Source of the DNA: Myxococcales bacterium
GTDB lineage: Bacteria; Myxococcota_A; UBA9042; JABWCM01
Reading direction: 5' to 3'
DNA: 57,504 nt
Assembly: GCA_013360285.1 (NCBI GenBank)
Contig: JABWCM010000022.1
Coordinates: 1 to 57,504, forward strand
The position numbers were made by a program, and so were the translations under genes. How positions within the stretch are numbered: the stretch's first letter is position 1; each line of letters opens with the position of its first letter. Of the stretch, positions 1-11,700 are shown piece by piece. The notes under the pieces were generated by a model. The model was not told the origin of the DNA and searched no databases. It saw only the letters and a list, made by a program, of their open reading frames with translations.

Positions 1-286
1 AGGAATATCGGGAATATTCCGCAAGGACGGGACTGGACAAGGCAGCCTAAATTAGCCGAACAGGGTTCACTTATCTATTTCCGCTGACCCTCTCAGAGGA
101 TTCGCAGCGGAAATGCGGAAACGAGAGCGGATTTTTAGTACGTGCAGTTGTACTTGTAATACGTCGAACACACCCGCAGGAGCCCGGCGACAATTCGCCG
201 GCGTTTCGGTGATTGTACCCCCAAAAATTGTAAAAATGGCGGGATAGAAATCGGTACTCCGTAATTTTCGCCTGTACTTGTTGACG
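1..286. other. Window edge, no gene seen
   Basis: No convincing gene is visible before the CPBP protease. A short minus-strand frame at 71-313 is arginine- and cysteine-rich and has no ribosome-binding site or recognisable domain, so I treat it as noise. Positions 4-17 resemble the core of the inverted-repeat element found further on, but only over about 13 bases. Confidence 0.5.
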
Positions 287-859
287 ATGCCAAAAACAGG
301 ACTCTCGTTGCAAAAAATTCGCCTCCTACAACTTTGGATCTTTTACGGAATCTTCGTAGTGATCGCTATTGTCATTGACGCTGTGCGCCCAAGTCCGACT
401 TATCTTGTATTCGTTACTCCGTCGACTGCAATGTACGACTTAACGTTAGGATTGGTAGTCGGTGGGGTAGCCATCCTCGTCACCGAAGCGCTTGAACGTC
501 TCTCGTCTTCAGCGCGCGCGTTAGGTCGTACGCTGGCACAATTACTTGGAGCCCTTGGACCGCAGCAAGTGTTCTGGTATGCGTTCTGCAGCAGCGTCGG
601 CGAAGAGATGTTGTTCCGTGGTGCCTTACAACCGTCTTTGGGATTGGTGGCCACTTCCGTGCTGTTTGGGGCGATTCATGGGTTTTTCAGCCGTCAATTG
701 TGGTTTTGGTCACTCCTTGCCACCCTCATGGGGTTTGTTTTTGGATGGTTGATGGAACATACCGGTTCCTTATGTGCACCCATCGTCGCACACTTTACCA
801 TTAACTTAGTGAACCTCACCATAATTGTTCGGCGATACGTTCCGAAAGAGAGAGTATGA
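287..859 (+). CDS. CPBP family intramembrane metalloprotease
   Basis: Predicted integral-membrane protease of the CPBP (CAAX protease and bacteriocin-processing, Abi) family, 190 aa. All three family motifs are visible: GEEMLFRG (the EExxxR motif), FGAIH (FxxxH) and HFTIN (HxxxN), carrying the glutamates and histidines expected of the active site. Several hydrophobic segments surround them. The frame also opens at TTG 278, but ATG 287 is the more normal start; neither has a strong Shine-Dalgarno. The stop overlaps the start of the next gene (ATGA), so the two are translationally coupled. Substrate unknown; family members process prenylated proteins or bacteriocins, or act in stress signalling. 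Confidence 0.88.
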   Translation: MPKTGLSLQKIRLLQLWIFYGIFVVIAIVIDAVRPSPTYLVFVTPSTAMYDLTLGLVVGGVAILVTEALERLSSSARALGRTLAQLLGALGPQQVFWYAFCSSVGEEMLFRGALQPSLGLVATSVLFGAIHGFFSRQLWFWSLLATLMGFVFGWLMEHTGSLCAPIVAHFTINLVNLTIIVRRYVPKERV

Positions 860-1110
860 GCCAAGGAAATCCGTACCTCTACGCGGGATGGTTTGTAGTC
901 GACGTCCGGTTGCTGAGTTTTGTGCTGGGCGTAAGCCTGCTGTTGACCGTCGGGACCGTAGCCATGTTTTTTCGTGGGAAGACGTGGAGAGATTATCTTG
1001 CCGTCGGTTTGGTCATTTATTTTCTTGCCGTGACGGTGCTCATTGTGTTGCTGAATGGGTTGGCCAATTACCCGGTATTTCGAATCGAATCGATGTTTAA
1101 TTTTCCGTAG
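856..1110 (+). CDS. Small two-helix membrane protein
   Basis: An 84-aa protein with two hydrophobic stretches (about residues 17-37 and 47-68) separated by a short basic loop (RGKTWR), so probably a helical hairpin in the inner membrane. It starts inside the stop codon of the CPBP protease (ATGA overlap), implying co-translation, and may be a partner of that protease. I recognise no family. Its last 14 bases overlap the 3' end of the convergent minus-strand gene that follows. Confidence 0.65.
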   Translation: MSQGNPYLYAGWFVVDVRLLSFVLGVSLLLTVGTVAMFFRGKTWRDYLAVGLVIYFLAVTVLIVLLNGLANYPVFRIESMFNFP

Positions 1111-1330
1111 GTATTCGGCTTTTTGTTGGCCCGTCGGCATCGGAATGATCGGTAGGAGAAACTTCGGGTGTCTCGGACAACACTCCGAAGCACCCCGCGG
1201 TCTTTTGACCAATCTGCCAATAAAACGTAAGAATGATGGTCAATCCAACGGCATACAACATCAGATTAAACCAAGTAAACGGACCGGCACCGGTGGGAGT
1301 CGCTTGACCGCGACGTCGTTTTCGTACCAC
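1097..1330 (-). CDS. Small single-pass membrane protein
   Basis: A 77-aa protein with a basic N-terminus (KRRRGQ), one hydrophobic helix at about residues 19-38 and a polar tail rich in Ser, Thr, Pro and Asp. The start is GTG, three bases after the stop of the gene upstream on the same strand (1334-1924), so the two form an operon. No family recognised. It converges on, and slightly overlaps, the small membrane protein gene ending at 1110. Confidence 0.5.
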   Translation of the reverse strand: MVRKRRRGQATPTGAGPFTWFNLMLYAVGLTIILTFYWQIGQKTAGCFGVLSETPEVSPTDHSDADGPTKSRIPTEN

Positions 1331-1333
1331 CGC

Positions 1334-1924
1334 TTACTGCCACTGAACTTTGTAACCACGAAACGGCATCACAATGACGTCGTCTTCGTCGCTGGGAAAG
1401 GCGCCCCCGACTTTTTGGTTGACCACCAGCAGCAGCCATTTGCCGTCGGTCGTCCATACCACCTGCTTTAGCAATGCTTTCGCTGGTTTCTCGCTACTTT
1501 CTTCTTTTCTCAGGTCCAAATCACGTACTTTTCCAAGATGGCTGCCCGCTTGTGCCATCACTTCAAATTTATCGCCTTTGGCCGCCCCAAGAATGGTGTA
1601 CTCACCCTTGGGAGACTGTTGTCCAGCATGGCCTTCGTCGGTAAGTTTATACTTCTTTCGTAGTGACTTAAGAACCGTGTCTTCGTTATCAAGCTGATAC
1701 GGAACTTCTTTTACAACCGAACTGTCTTCGAGTTTTCGAACAGAAAAATAACTTCCTCGATTTGCATCGACCACTCGAATCGCATACAGCTCTTGTTCCA
1801 TTGAAAACGCAATGAACTCACGGGACACAACGATGTCCCCCGACGCCATCACAAACGCCGGAACCAGCAATACGAATGCAGTCGTCAAAACGGACGCCAG
1901 ACGGCAAAAGTGGCCCTTCATCAT
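1334..1924 (-). CDS. Secreted hypothetical protein
   Basis: Predicted exported protein of 196 aa. The frame opens further upstream at 1948, but a clear Shine-Dalgarno (AAAGGAG) sits seven bases before the ATG at 1924, giving the N-terminus MMKGHF followed by a hydrophobic signal peptide that probably ends near VMA-SGD. The mature part is mixed charged and beta-rich with no Cys and no recognised motif. It is followed after three bases by a 77-aa membrane protein, and the two are probably co-transcribed. Function unknown. Confidence 0.72.
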   Translation of the reverse strand: MMKGHFCRLASVLTTAFVLLVPAFVMASGDIVVSREFIAFSMEQELYAIRVVDANRGSYFSVRKLEDSSVVKEVPYQLDNEDTVLKSLRKKYKLTDEGHAGQQSPKGEYTILGAAKGDKFEVMAQAGSHLGKVRDLDLRKEESSEKPAKALLKQVVWTTDGKWLLLVVNQKVGGAFPSDEDDVIVMPFRGYKVQWQ

Positions 1925-1985
1925 GTGGATTCTCCTTTCTTTCCCCAAGCGGTAAATAACCGATGGGATTTGCGCATCGAGTAAG

Positions 1986-4964
1986 TTAAGGGTTTAACAT
2001 CAACACGCGACTAAATTGATATGGCTTTTTTTGCTCGGGAAATTTCCAGCGAACAATCACGTCGTGGATACATTGACTCGCTTCCCGAGGAATCGGCCCA
2101 CCGGGAGACGTTACTTGGATGTTTTCGATTACGCCATTTGTAGCAACACGAAACGAGATCACCATCTTTCCCACGACCTTCCCTTTTTCCGCGCAGCGGA
2201 TCATTTCTCGCGAACGTTTGTTGAACATCTCACCGATGAGACGATCATCCACAACAACGGCGAGTTCCGCATTTTTGTTCGAATCACGTGCGGTGCCACC
2301 GGAAACCACCACCTCCGCCCGGTCATGGGTCAACGCTGCGAGTTGGGCCGCGTCCAGCTTGGATGGGTCGGCGGCAACGGGATGCTGCGGCGCTACTTGA
2401 CCTTTCTGTCCCGTACCAACATTACGTTTTGGGCTCTTTTGGGCGCTTGTCGGATCACCGTCTTCCGGTTGTTCATCGGGTTCGATCGGTTCGAGTTCCA
2501 TTACCGCCTCCGGCGGAGGAGATTCGGGCACCTGTACAACCTCAGCCTCGCGGGTTTGTTCTTCTTTCTTGGGAATTTCATAAACCGGCCGAACGATGGG
2601 CGCAATTTGCGCACCGGTGGACCCTTCCGGTGCACCAGACGCCGGCTTTTCCGAGGACGATTGCGCCGCAAGCCAAAGAACAATCGCTCCCAGAACGAGT
2701 AATAAAACCGCCACGATGACCGCAATCTTTCGCTTTTTGGCCGATTCCATCCGAAAAACGGTGCTGTCTTCATGTGCGTGAAGCCGTGGCCCTTCCGTCA
2801 GAGGTTGTTCGGCTTTGATCTCCGCCGCGAGCGTCTTTAGCATCTGCTTACTTTCACGAATTTCAGCAGCCTGCGGCTCCGCTTGGGGATTTGCCGGTTC
2901 TACTTCATCTTTGATTTCTGCAAAAAAAGCATGCTCCTCGTCCGATGAAACAAGCGCTTTCGTATCTCCAAGCGGAAGGTCATGCGTCAACGTTTCCATA
3001 TCGGGTACCGAATCGGTGAGCTCCCGATGGTGCTGTCGTTTCCCATCCGCTTCGCGGGCGAGGGTCACCACAAAATCATCTTCATCCCGTTCTTTTGCGA
3101 AAACGGCATCAAACTCCCGAACTGCAGTGGTATCCAAAATATCGGGAATTTCGTCTCGGGACCGAGCAACGAGTTTTGGCGGCAGATTGGGTTGCAACGT
3201 TTGGATGGGCTCGGAGTCCGAAACAACCGGCTTGGATGGGGACGCGATTAAGTTGTTTTCTGTGGGCGCAATCCCCGACTGTGCTTCATCGTCAGAATTT
3301 GCCGCACGAATCCCCTTTTGAACTTCATCGGATTCCAGCCAATCGACGTTGAGCTTCGTATCCATAACGGTGAAATCATCCGCCGTGGAATCGGTGGCCG
3401 CCCAAATACCCTCGGGGTTGCTCAGTGGTCGAATTGGGTCTTGCTGTGCATCCTTCTCATGTTGCGACCCACCCACCGGCTCCACAGACAGGTCCACCGG
3501 CTCCAACGATGATTCAGATCCGCCTTCTTTCGGCGAAAAATCTTCCGGCTCATGATCCAAAATATTTCCGGATTCTAAACCGGACTCATGCGATTGGACC
3601 GATTTCTCGCCAGAAATATCCTTTTCACCCTCAAACGCGGAGATTTGTGGTGAGTGTTCTCCTAAAAATGACAATTCCGACGTTTTCTGATCCGTGATCA
3701 CCGGTTGCTCGACGGCACTCCATTCCGCTGAGTCTCCGCTTGTGAAGTCCACACCCGGATCCGAACCAACCTCCCGTTCGGCAAAAGCCGCCGGATCCAT
3801 TACGAGTTCTTCTTCCCGATCGGTAACCTGCACACCGTGCGGCTCTTCCGGCTCGTCGCCCACGGGGTCGGGCCCGGCCAGGTCACGATTGTCCTCACTT
3901 ACAGAAGAATTGCTTAAATGAGTTAACTTAGGGTCGGTGAACGGATCGGATTCACTCCAGTCCGGTGATTCTGGTAAGTCCGGCACATGAAGACTGACCG
4001 GATCTAGCGGAACACCAAATGATTCGTCATCCCCCCACAGATCGCCCAAATCGATCTCGTCGGAGTCATCCGAGCCACGCTGTCCCGGCTCGGGATGGCG
4101 AGCGACAACCTCTTGCGCAACAATGAATTGTGGCTTCTGAGCCCGTGATGGAGGCTCAACCGATTGGTTGGCAGTGACACCATCCAACCCGGTGAGAACT
4201 CCCGCGGCACCGGCGCTGGGAACTTCCGGCGACCATCCGTCGCTGGGAAGGTCGGCTTCCTGCAACAATTGCCGGTGAAGTTCGCGATCAACGATTTCCG
4301 TGGGTTCACTGGGCAAAGCGAAATCGATGTCATCGTCGTCATCGGCCCCGGCGCCAACTCCGGGAGGAAGCGAACTGGATTGGTCCGTCGCAGGTCCAAT
4401 TTCGGCACGAATCAATCTGTCGCTACGAATGACGGCATTTCGGACCGGAGCTGCCGCTTGCATCGTCGGATTCGTCCGGAATTTCCCGACTCTGGAAGGA
4501 GGTAGTCCAACCGCCGCGGCGGGCGCCGCCGGTTCCGGGGCGGACACGGCTGTCGACCGAAGTGATGCCCGCTCCAAGTCGACCCGCAAAGATTCCACAT
4601 CAGACGCATGTACCCACGTTTCAAATGCCGGGCACCATAGCCACGCACGTTTTCCAACTTTGCCAACGGCGATTTCTTCGCGGAGTTGATCGAGTGGAAG
4701 CGGCCCATGGCGGCGCCCATCCTGGGCATAGTACCAATGTTGATGAATCTGTGCGGCGGTTGCTGCCGCAAGCGCCTGGGGGTCCGCGGCCCCTCCAAGT
4801 CCAATGCCTACGTACGCTGCGGTACGATCTACTGCTTTGAGTTGCGGATCACGTACAGCCAATACGTTCTGACAAACTTTGCACCGCACTTTCAAAATGC
4901 GGTTCGCCAAACGTTCACGGCTAACCTTGTAGTGGGTCTGACAATGGGGACAGGAAAATTGCAT
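1986..4964 (-). CDS. AgmX/PglI-type protein: zinc ribbon, GYF_2, TonB-like C-terminus
   Basis: A 992-aa envelope-spanning protein. Residues 1-38 form an MJ0042-type zinc ribbon with two CxxC pairs (C5/C8 and C28/C31). A GYF_2-like domain follows at about 72-125 (HWYYAQDGRRHGPL and a WLWCPAFETW core). Residues 130-740 are a long, strongly acidic, low-complexity linker. One transmembrane helix lies at about 743-765. The last ~95 residues (GKMVISFRVATNG... IVRWKFP) match the AgmX/PglI C-terminal, TonB-like domain known from myxobacterial gliding proteins. The layout is cytosolic sensor head, one membrane pass and a periplasmic domain that could contact an outer-membrane partner. Start supported by AGAGG just upstream. 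Whether it serves motility, transport or another envelope task is not shown. Confidence 0.85.
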   Translation of the reverse strand: MQFSCPHCQTHYKVSRERLANRILKVRCKVCQNVLAVRDPQLKAVDRTAAYVGIGLGGAADPQALAAATAAQIHQHWYYAQDGRRHGPLPLDQLREEIAVGKVGKRAWLWCPAFETWVHASDVESLRVDLERASLRSTAVSAPEPAAPAAAVGLPPSRVGKFRTNPTMQAAAPVRNAVIRSDRLIRAEIGPATDQSSSLPPGVGAGADDDDDIDFALPSEPTEIVDRELHRQLLQEADLPSDGWSPEVPSAGAAGVLTGLDGVTANQSVEPPSRAQKPQFIVAQEVVARHPEPGQRGSDDSDEIDLGDLWGDDESFGVPLDPVSLHVPDLPESPDWSESDPFTDPKLTHLSNSSVSEDNRDLAGPDPVGDEPEEPHGVQVTDREEELVMDPAAFAEREVGSDPGVDFTSGDSAEWSAVEQPVITDQKTSELSFLGEHSPQISAFEGEKDISGEKSVQSHESGLESGNILDHEPEDFSPKEGGSESSLEPVDLSVEPVGGSQHEKDAQQDPIRPLSNPEGIWAATDSTADDFTVMDTKLNVDWLESDEVQKGIRAANSDDEAQSGIAPTENNLIASPSKPVVSDSEPIQTLQPNLPPKLVARSRDEIPDILDTTAVREFDAVFAKERDEDDFVVTLAREADGKRQHHRELTDSVPDMETLTHDLPLGDTKALVSSDEEHAFFAEIKDEVEPANPQAEPQAAEIRESKQMLKTLAAEIKAEQPLTEGPRLHAHEDSTVFRMESAKKRKIAVIVAVLLLVLGAIVLWLAAQSSSEKPASGAPEGSTGAQIAPIVRPVYEIPKKEEQTREAEVVQVPESPPPEAVMELEPIEPDEQPEDGDPTSAQKSPKRNVGTGQKGQVAPQHPVAADPSKLDAAQLAALTHDRAEVVVSGGTARDSNKNAELAVVVDDRLIGEMFNKRSREMIRCAEKGKVVGKMVISFRVATNGVIENIQVTSPGGPIPREASQCIHDVIVRWKFPEQKKPYQFSRVLMLNP

Positions 4965-5768
4965 AGACCTCTCACGAATCGCGAGCCTAAATCAGCGAGT
5001 CGTAACCAAACAGCGCCAACAAACGGTGACTGCAAGGTGTATCGGAAAACGCACAATCGCGACATCAGTTGCTTAAACGCAGCCCCTGCGCGTCACGCTG
5101 TTTTTGCGGAAATCAACGGGTAGTTTGCAGCAAATACACCACACCACAGACCACCCAACCGGAATGTACCGTCTTTTACACGATTTAGGAACAAAACAAT
5201 CATCCGCGCCAACTCCCCCCACAGACCGCCATCCATGGACATGACTACGTGGCCGCCGCCGCGCCGAAAAACACAAATCTCACGCTGATGCCGATTGTTT
5301 CCATTGTAACCCATGAAACAACCTCCCCAGCCCCATGATGAACACAACGATCGCGCCGCCGCCATTTATTGCCCCCTCTCTTCGCTTGAATTTCTACAGC
5401 AATTGCCCTTCGTGTGGTAATTTTACGGGCCGTCAGACCCAACCAAACAATACGTTAAGTCATGCTTAACAAACCAACCCGATCCATTGCGCAAGATAGG
5501 TCGCACCAAATTTACAAATCACGGCTACAAATGCAAAAGCAAACAGAACGCCAGTAATATTGCGCGTCAACCTCAAACCTGCCATGGGCTACATCCCGTC
5601 ATTTGACGTAGGTCACACATCTGTAACTTGTAGCATGAGCAAACGCCTAGTATGTAGCTCAAAGCACGACTTTGAGATGCGGCGGTATACTTCCGACAAG
5701 TGTGCCGGCGTATCGATAATAAAAGCCAACCACATGGGTTGTTTGCGAACTGTTTTCGGAGGAAAAAG
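4965..5768. other. Long divergent intergenic region
   Basis: About 800 bases between the divergent starts of the AgmX-like gene and the giant repeat protein. Several short frames exist, but none has a ribosome-binding site, plausible composition or family match. It presumably holds the promoters of both flanking genes; I could not identify convincing -35/-10 pairs. A short palindrome (5454-5470) is listed separately. Confidence 0.5.
5454..5470. promoter_or_regulatory. Short palindrome GTTAAG-N5-CTTAAC
   Basis: A perfect 6+6 inverted repeat with a 5-base spacer, about 300 bases upstream of the giant secreted protein. It has the size of a dimeric-regulator operator, but only one copy was noticed, so this is tentative. 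Confidence 0.2.
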
Positions 5769-8700
5769 ATGCGTGTTCTTAAAAAAGGTCGAAGAAAATC
5801 GCTTCAGACGGCGGCTGCGTTGGGAACAACGATGCTGCTGTCTTCGGCAACTGCGCTTGCCGCACCGCCGATTTTCACGGGCAATGTGCCCGTGGACTTC
5901 ACGGCGGCAAACGGCGCGCTCATTATCAACGATGTCAACGGTAACCCGGCGGAACCATTAGGAAGCGGCTGGGATATGCAGGATTTGCGCCTGTATTATG
6001 ACGTTGCCACCGACACCATGTATGTCGGTATCTCCATGCGCGATGTGGGCGGCGGTACCACGATTGCCGGCGACCCGGAAAATGACGGTATCGACGGATT
6101 TCCACCGGAAACCGACATTGCTGAGTTTGGCGGAACTGAAACCTTTGGTATTCGATTCGATTTTAACAAAGACAGCACGTATGACATGGTTTGCGGCGTT
6201 CCCTCGGCCAAAGAAGAGGGTCAAAACCTGACGAATTCGTATTTCTGCGCAACCGACATCTTTTCTTTCGTACCACTGCCCCCGGTGTTTGGAACTCCGC
6301 TGCCGGATCAAAGTGGTCCATCTCCGACCAGTCCATCAGCCCAATGGCCGGACATCGAACTCAAAATCCCCAATTTCTCCAAATCACCCATGAACACCGG
6401 CAATCCGGAATGCCTGAAAACCCTTCGAGTACAGGTGTTTATGGGTTCGCTCCAAGACGGCCCCGGCGAAGACTGGTTGCCGGGTCAAAGCGCGTCCAAT
6501 ATCGCGTGTCTGGCCAATTGCTCTTGCAGCGACGGCAATGCGTGTAACGGTAGCGAAATCTGCAACGGCATAGCCGGCTGCGCTCCCGGCACAGCGCCGA
6601 ATTGCAACGACGGCAACGCTTGTACAACCGATTCTTGCGATCCGCTCATCGGCTGTGTGAATACGCCGGTTAATTGCAACGACAACAACGCATGTACGAC
6701 CGAAATCTGCGATCCCGCTTCTGGTTGCAAATACACTCCGGTAACTTGTAACGACCAGAATGCCTGCACCGCCGATTCCTGTGTTCCGGCAACGGGTTGT
6801 GTATTTACCGAAATCAATTGCAACGACAACAATGCTTGCACCAACGATTCCTGTAATCCGCAGACCGGATGCACTTATACATCGGTTGTCTGCAACGACG
6901 GCAATGCCTGCACCACCGACTCGTGTGATCCGGCCACCGGATGCAAAACCGCACCGGTTATCTGCAATGACCAGAATGCCTGCACCACCGATTCATGCGA
7001 CCCAGCTACCGGTTGCAAAACCACGCCGGTTATTTGTAATGACGGCAATGCATGCACCAATGACTCATGCGACCCAGCAACCGGATGCAAAACCACACCG
7101 GTCAATTGCAATGATCAGAATGCATGCACCATTGATTCATGTAATCCGCAGACGGGTTGCGTTTATGAAAACGTCAACTGTGATGACGAAAACGCCTGCA
7201 CCAATGATTCGTGTCTCCCCGCAAGCGGATGTAAATACACCGAAGTCAACTGCGACGACGAAGATGCTTGCACGAACGACTCTTGCGATCCGGCGACTGG
7301 ATGTAAATATTCCGAAGTCAACTGCAACGACCAAAACGCCTGCACAAACGATTCGTGCGATCCAGCCAGCGGATGCAAATACACCGAAGTCAACTGCAAC
7401 GACGAAAACGCTTGCACCAATGACTCCTGTGATCCCGCAAGTGGATGTAAATACACCGAAGTCAACTGCAACGACGGTGATGCGTGCACCATCGATAGTT
7501 GTAAAGCACAAACCGGCTGTACTTATGAAGATGTCATCTGTAATGACAACAATGCATGCACTGCTGACTCCTGTGACCCGGAAGAAGGTTGTATTTTCGC
7601 CCCCATCAATTGCGACGACCAAAACGCTTGCACCAATGATTCTTGCGATCCGGCAAGCGGATGCAAATACTCCGAAGTCAATTGCGATGACGAAAATGCG
7701 TGCACCAATGATTCCTGCAATCCAGCAAGCGGATGCAAATACTCCGAAGTCAACTGCGACGACGAAGACGCTTGCACCAATGATTCTTGCGATCCGGCAA
7801 GCGGATGCAAATACTCCGATGTGAACTGCGACGACCAAAACGCTTGCACCAGCGACTCATGCAACCCGGCCAGCGGATGCAAATACACCGAAGTCAACTG
7901 CGACGACCAAAACGCTTGCACCAACGACTCTTGCGATCCGGCAAGTGGCTGTAAATACACCGAAGTCAACTGCGACGACGAAAACGCTTGCACCAATGAC
8001 TCGTGCGATCCAGCCAGCGGATGTAAGTACACCGAAGTCAACTGTGACGACGAAAACGCCTGCACCAGCGATTCCTGCGACCCCGCAAGTGGATGCAAGT
8101 ATTCCGAAGTCAACTGCGACGACGAAAACGCTTGCACCAATGACTCGTGCGATCCGGCAAGTGGATGCAAATACACCGAAGTCAACTGCGACGACGAAAA
8201 TGCTTGCACCAACGACTCGTGCGATCCGGCAAGTGGATGCAAATACACCGAAGTCAACTGCGACGACGAAGACGCTTGCACCAATGACTCGTGCGATCCA
8301 GCAAGCGGATGCAAATACACCGATGTGAACTGCGACGACCAAAACGCTTGCACCAGCGACTCATGCAACCCGGCCAGCGGATGCAAATATAGCGAAGTCA
8401 ACTGCGACGACGAAGATGCTTGCACCAACGACTCTTGCGACCCCGCAAGCGGATGCAAATACTCCGATGTGAACTGCGACGACCAAAACGCTTGCACCAG
8501 CGACTCATGCAACCCGGCCAGCGGATGCAAATACAGCGAAGTCAACTGCGACGACGAAAACGCTTGCACCAGCGATTCCTGCGACCCCGCAAGTGGATGC
8601 AAGTATTCCGAAGTCAACTGCGACGACGAAAACGCTTGCACCAATGACTCGTGTGATCCGGCAAGTGGCTGCAAATACACCGAAGTCAACTGCGACGACG

Positions 8701-11700
8701 AAAACGCCTGCACCAATGACTCCTGCGATCCAGCCAGCGGTTGTAAATACACCGAAGTCAACTGCAACGACGAAAACGCTTGCACCAATGACTCCTGCGA
8801 TCCAGCCAGCGGATGCAAATATACCGAAGTCAACTGCAACGATGAAAACGCCTGCACCAATGACTCGTGCGACCCAGCCAGCGGTTGCAAATACACCGAA
8901 GTCAACTGCAACGATGAAAACGCCTGCACCAACGATTCATGCGATCCGGCAAGCGGCTGTAAGTATACCCCCGTCAATTGCAATGACCAAAACGCTTGTA
9001 CATCGGATAGTTGCGATCCAGCCAGCGGATGCAAATACACCGAAGTCAACTGCAATGATCAAAACGCTTGCACCGCCGATTCCTGCAATCCCCAGACCGG
9101 CTGTGTAAACGCCCCGATCAGTTGTGACGATCAGAATGCCTGCACCGCCGATTCCTGTGACCCAGCTACGGGTTGCAAATACGCTCCGATCAATTGTAAT
9201 GACGGCAACGCATGCACCAATGATTCGTGTGACCCGGCCACAGGCTGCAAAACCACTCCGGTGACCTGCAACGACAACAACAAGTGCACAACCGATACCT
9301 GCAAACCCGCAACTGGTTGCTCGTTTACGCCGATCACCTGTGCGGATACCAGCAAGTGCACCACGGATACCTGCAATCCGGATATCGGCTGCGTGTTCAC
9401 ACCGGTGAACTGCAACGACAACAACGCTTGCACAAACGATTCCTGCAACCCGACCACCGGCTGCCGTTATTCACCGGTTACGTGCCATGACAGTGATCTG
9501 TGCACTACCGAATCGTGTAACCCGGCCACGGGCTGTGTCTTTTCGCCGGTTCCTTGCAACGACAACAATGCTTGTACCGCAGATGCTTGCGTTCCAAACG
9601 TCGGATGTAAGAGCACACCCATTGTTTGTAACGACAACAACGCCTGTACAGCCGACTCCTGCGATCCAGCAACCGGTTGCAAAACGACCCCGATCAACTG
9701 CAACGACAACAACGCCTGTACAGCCGATTCCTGCGACCCAGCAACGGGCTGTAAACAAACACCGATCAATTGCAATGACGGCAACGCCTGCACCAATGAC
9801 TCCTGTGATCCCCAGCAAGGATGTAAATACACCGAAGTCAATTGTAACGACGAAAACGCCTGCACCGCTGATTCCTGTAATCCGGAATCCGGCTGCACAT
9901 ATGCACCGATCAACTGCAATGACGAAAACGCTTGCACCGACGACGCCTGCGACCCGGCCACCGGTTGTACGACCACGCCGACCAATTGCAACGACGAAAA
10001 TGCTTGCACAATCGATAGTTGCGACCCCGAATCCGGTTGCACCACATCTCCGGTTATCTGCAACGACGGCAATGCCTGCACCGACGATGCGTGTGATCCC
10101 GAATCCGGTTGCACCACGTCACCGACCAATTGTAATGACCAAAACGCTTGCACAACCGACAGTTGCGATCCGGAATCCGGTTGCGGACACACCCCGATCA
10201 TGTGCGACGACGGCGAAATCTGCACCAAAGACACGTGCAACCCGCAACAAGGCTGTGTTTACTCGCCGGTACCCAATGGTTCGGCCTGTGACGACAACAA
10301 CGAATGTACGTGGTGGGAAGGCTGTTACCAGGGCAAATGCAAAGGCAAAATCGCCGACTGCGACGACGGCAACGCCTGCACCGAAGACTCCTGCGATCCG
10401 GAATCCGGATGCGTTTACGTTCCGCTTGGTGAAGAAACCCCATGTAATGACGGCAACGCCTGCACCGAAAACGATCGATGCGGCGCGGGACAATGCAAAG
10501 GCAAAACCATGAGCTGCGGCTCGGAACAAGCCTGCTTTATTCCGTATTGCCATCCATTAAAAGGTTGCCAACAGTGGAATAAACCGACCGGAACCACCTG
10601 CGACGACGGCAGTGTTTGCACAAGCGGCGACGCCTGCGACAAAGGTCAATGCGCAGGTATCGTCACGATGTTCTGTGACGATGACAACGAATGCACCATG
10701 GACATGTGTCACCCCATCGAAGGATGCCAGCACGCGTCAATGGAAGACGGCACCGAGTGTGATGATGGGGATCCCTGCACGCCAACAGGCGCCTGTGAAG
10801 ATGGTTCCTGCGTTGCTGAAGACAACGGATGCAACGACGGCAATCCCTGCACCGTCGACTACTGCATTCCGACCATCGGTTGTTACAATGAAGCCGTTCC
10901 CAATGGTTTCTTCTGCTCCGACGGCGACAAATGCACCGTTGAAGATGCTTGCCAAGAAGGCGAATGTATTCCCGGCGCCCCCGACACTTGCGACGACGGT
11001 CACGATTGTACCGAAGATGCATGTGATTCGGAAAAAGGTTGCTGCAACATGTGGGTTGAACTGCCCGCATACTGCATCGACGGGGACATCTGCACAATCG
11101 ATATCTGTGACCTGACCATGGGTTGTATGAACATGCCGGTAGAATGCACCGACGGCAACGCTTGCACCGCCAACTTCTGTAGCGGCGAAGTCGGTTGTAC
11201 CAGCACCCCGGTCAACTGCAACGACGGCAATGCCTGTACGATGGATATCTGCGACCCCGCCACGGGGTGCAAACACCTCCCGCCGGACTGCACCAATGGT
11301 GGTCCTTGCTGCGAACCGGGTCCCTGTGTGCCGCAATGCGCTCCCGGCCAGTGCTCCGACAACGGTTGTGGTGTTCCATGCGGTGAATGTGGTCCCGGAG
11401 AAGTCTGCGGTGACAGCAACACTTGCGAACCCTGCCAACCCAACTGCACAGGCAAAGTCTGCGGCAGCGACGGTTGTAATGGTTCCTGCGGTATCTGCGA
11501 TGCCGGAACCGAATGTTCACCCGAGGGCGACAAGTGTATCAGCCCATGCCCCGGTTGCGCCGATGGGTTGTGCCAGGTTCTCGACTTTGAAAATGGCCTG
11601 ACCGGTTGGGACATCGACGGCGACGTCACCGTGATTCCGCAATTGGGAATTACACTTGCCCCCGAAGGCATGTCGATGTTGCGATTGTCTACCGGATTGT

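Noticed and set aside
1..20. A fourth copy of the MITE-like element at the window edge
   Set aside because: Only about 13 bases match the element core and the following bases do not align.
7523..9055. 510-codon open frame on the minus strand within the 72-bp repeats
   Set aside because: It is the antisense shadow of a homogeneous repeat whose unit length is a multiple of three; composition is Ser/Gln/Leu-monotonous, with no ribosome-binding site.
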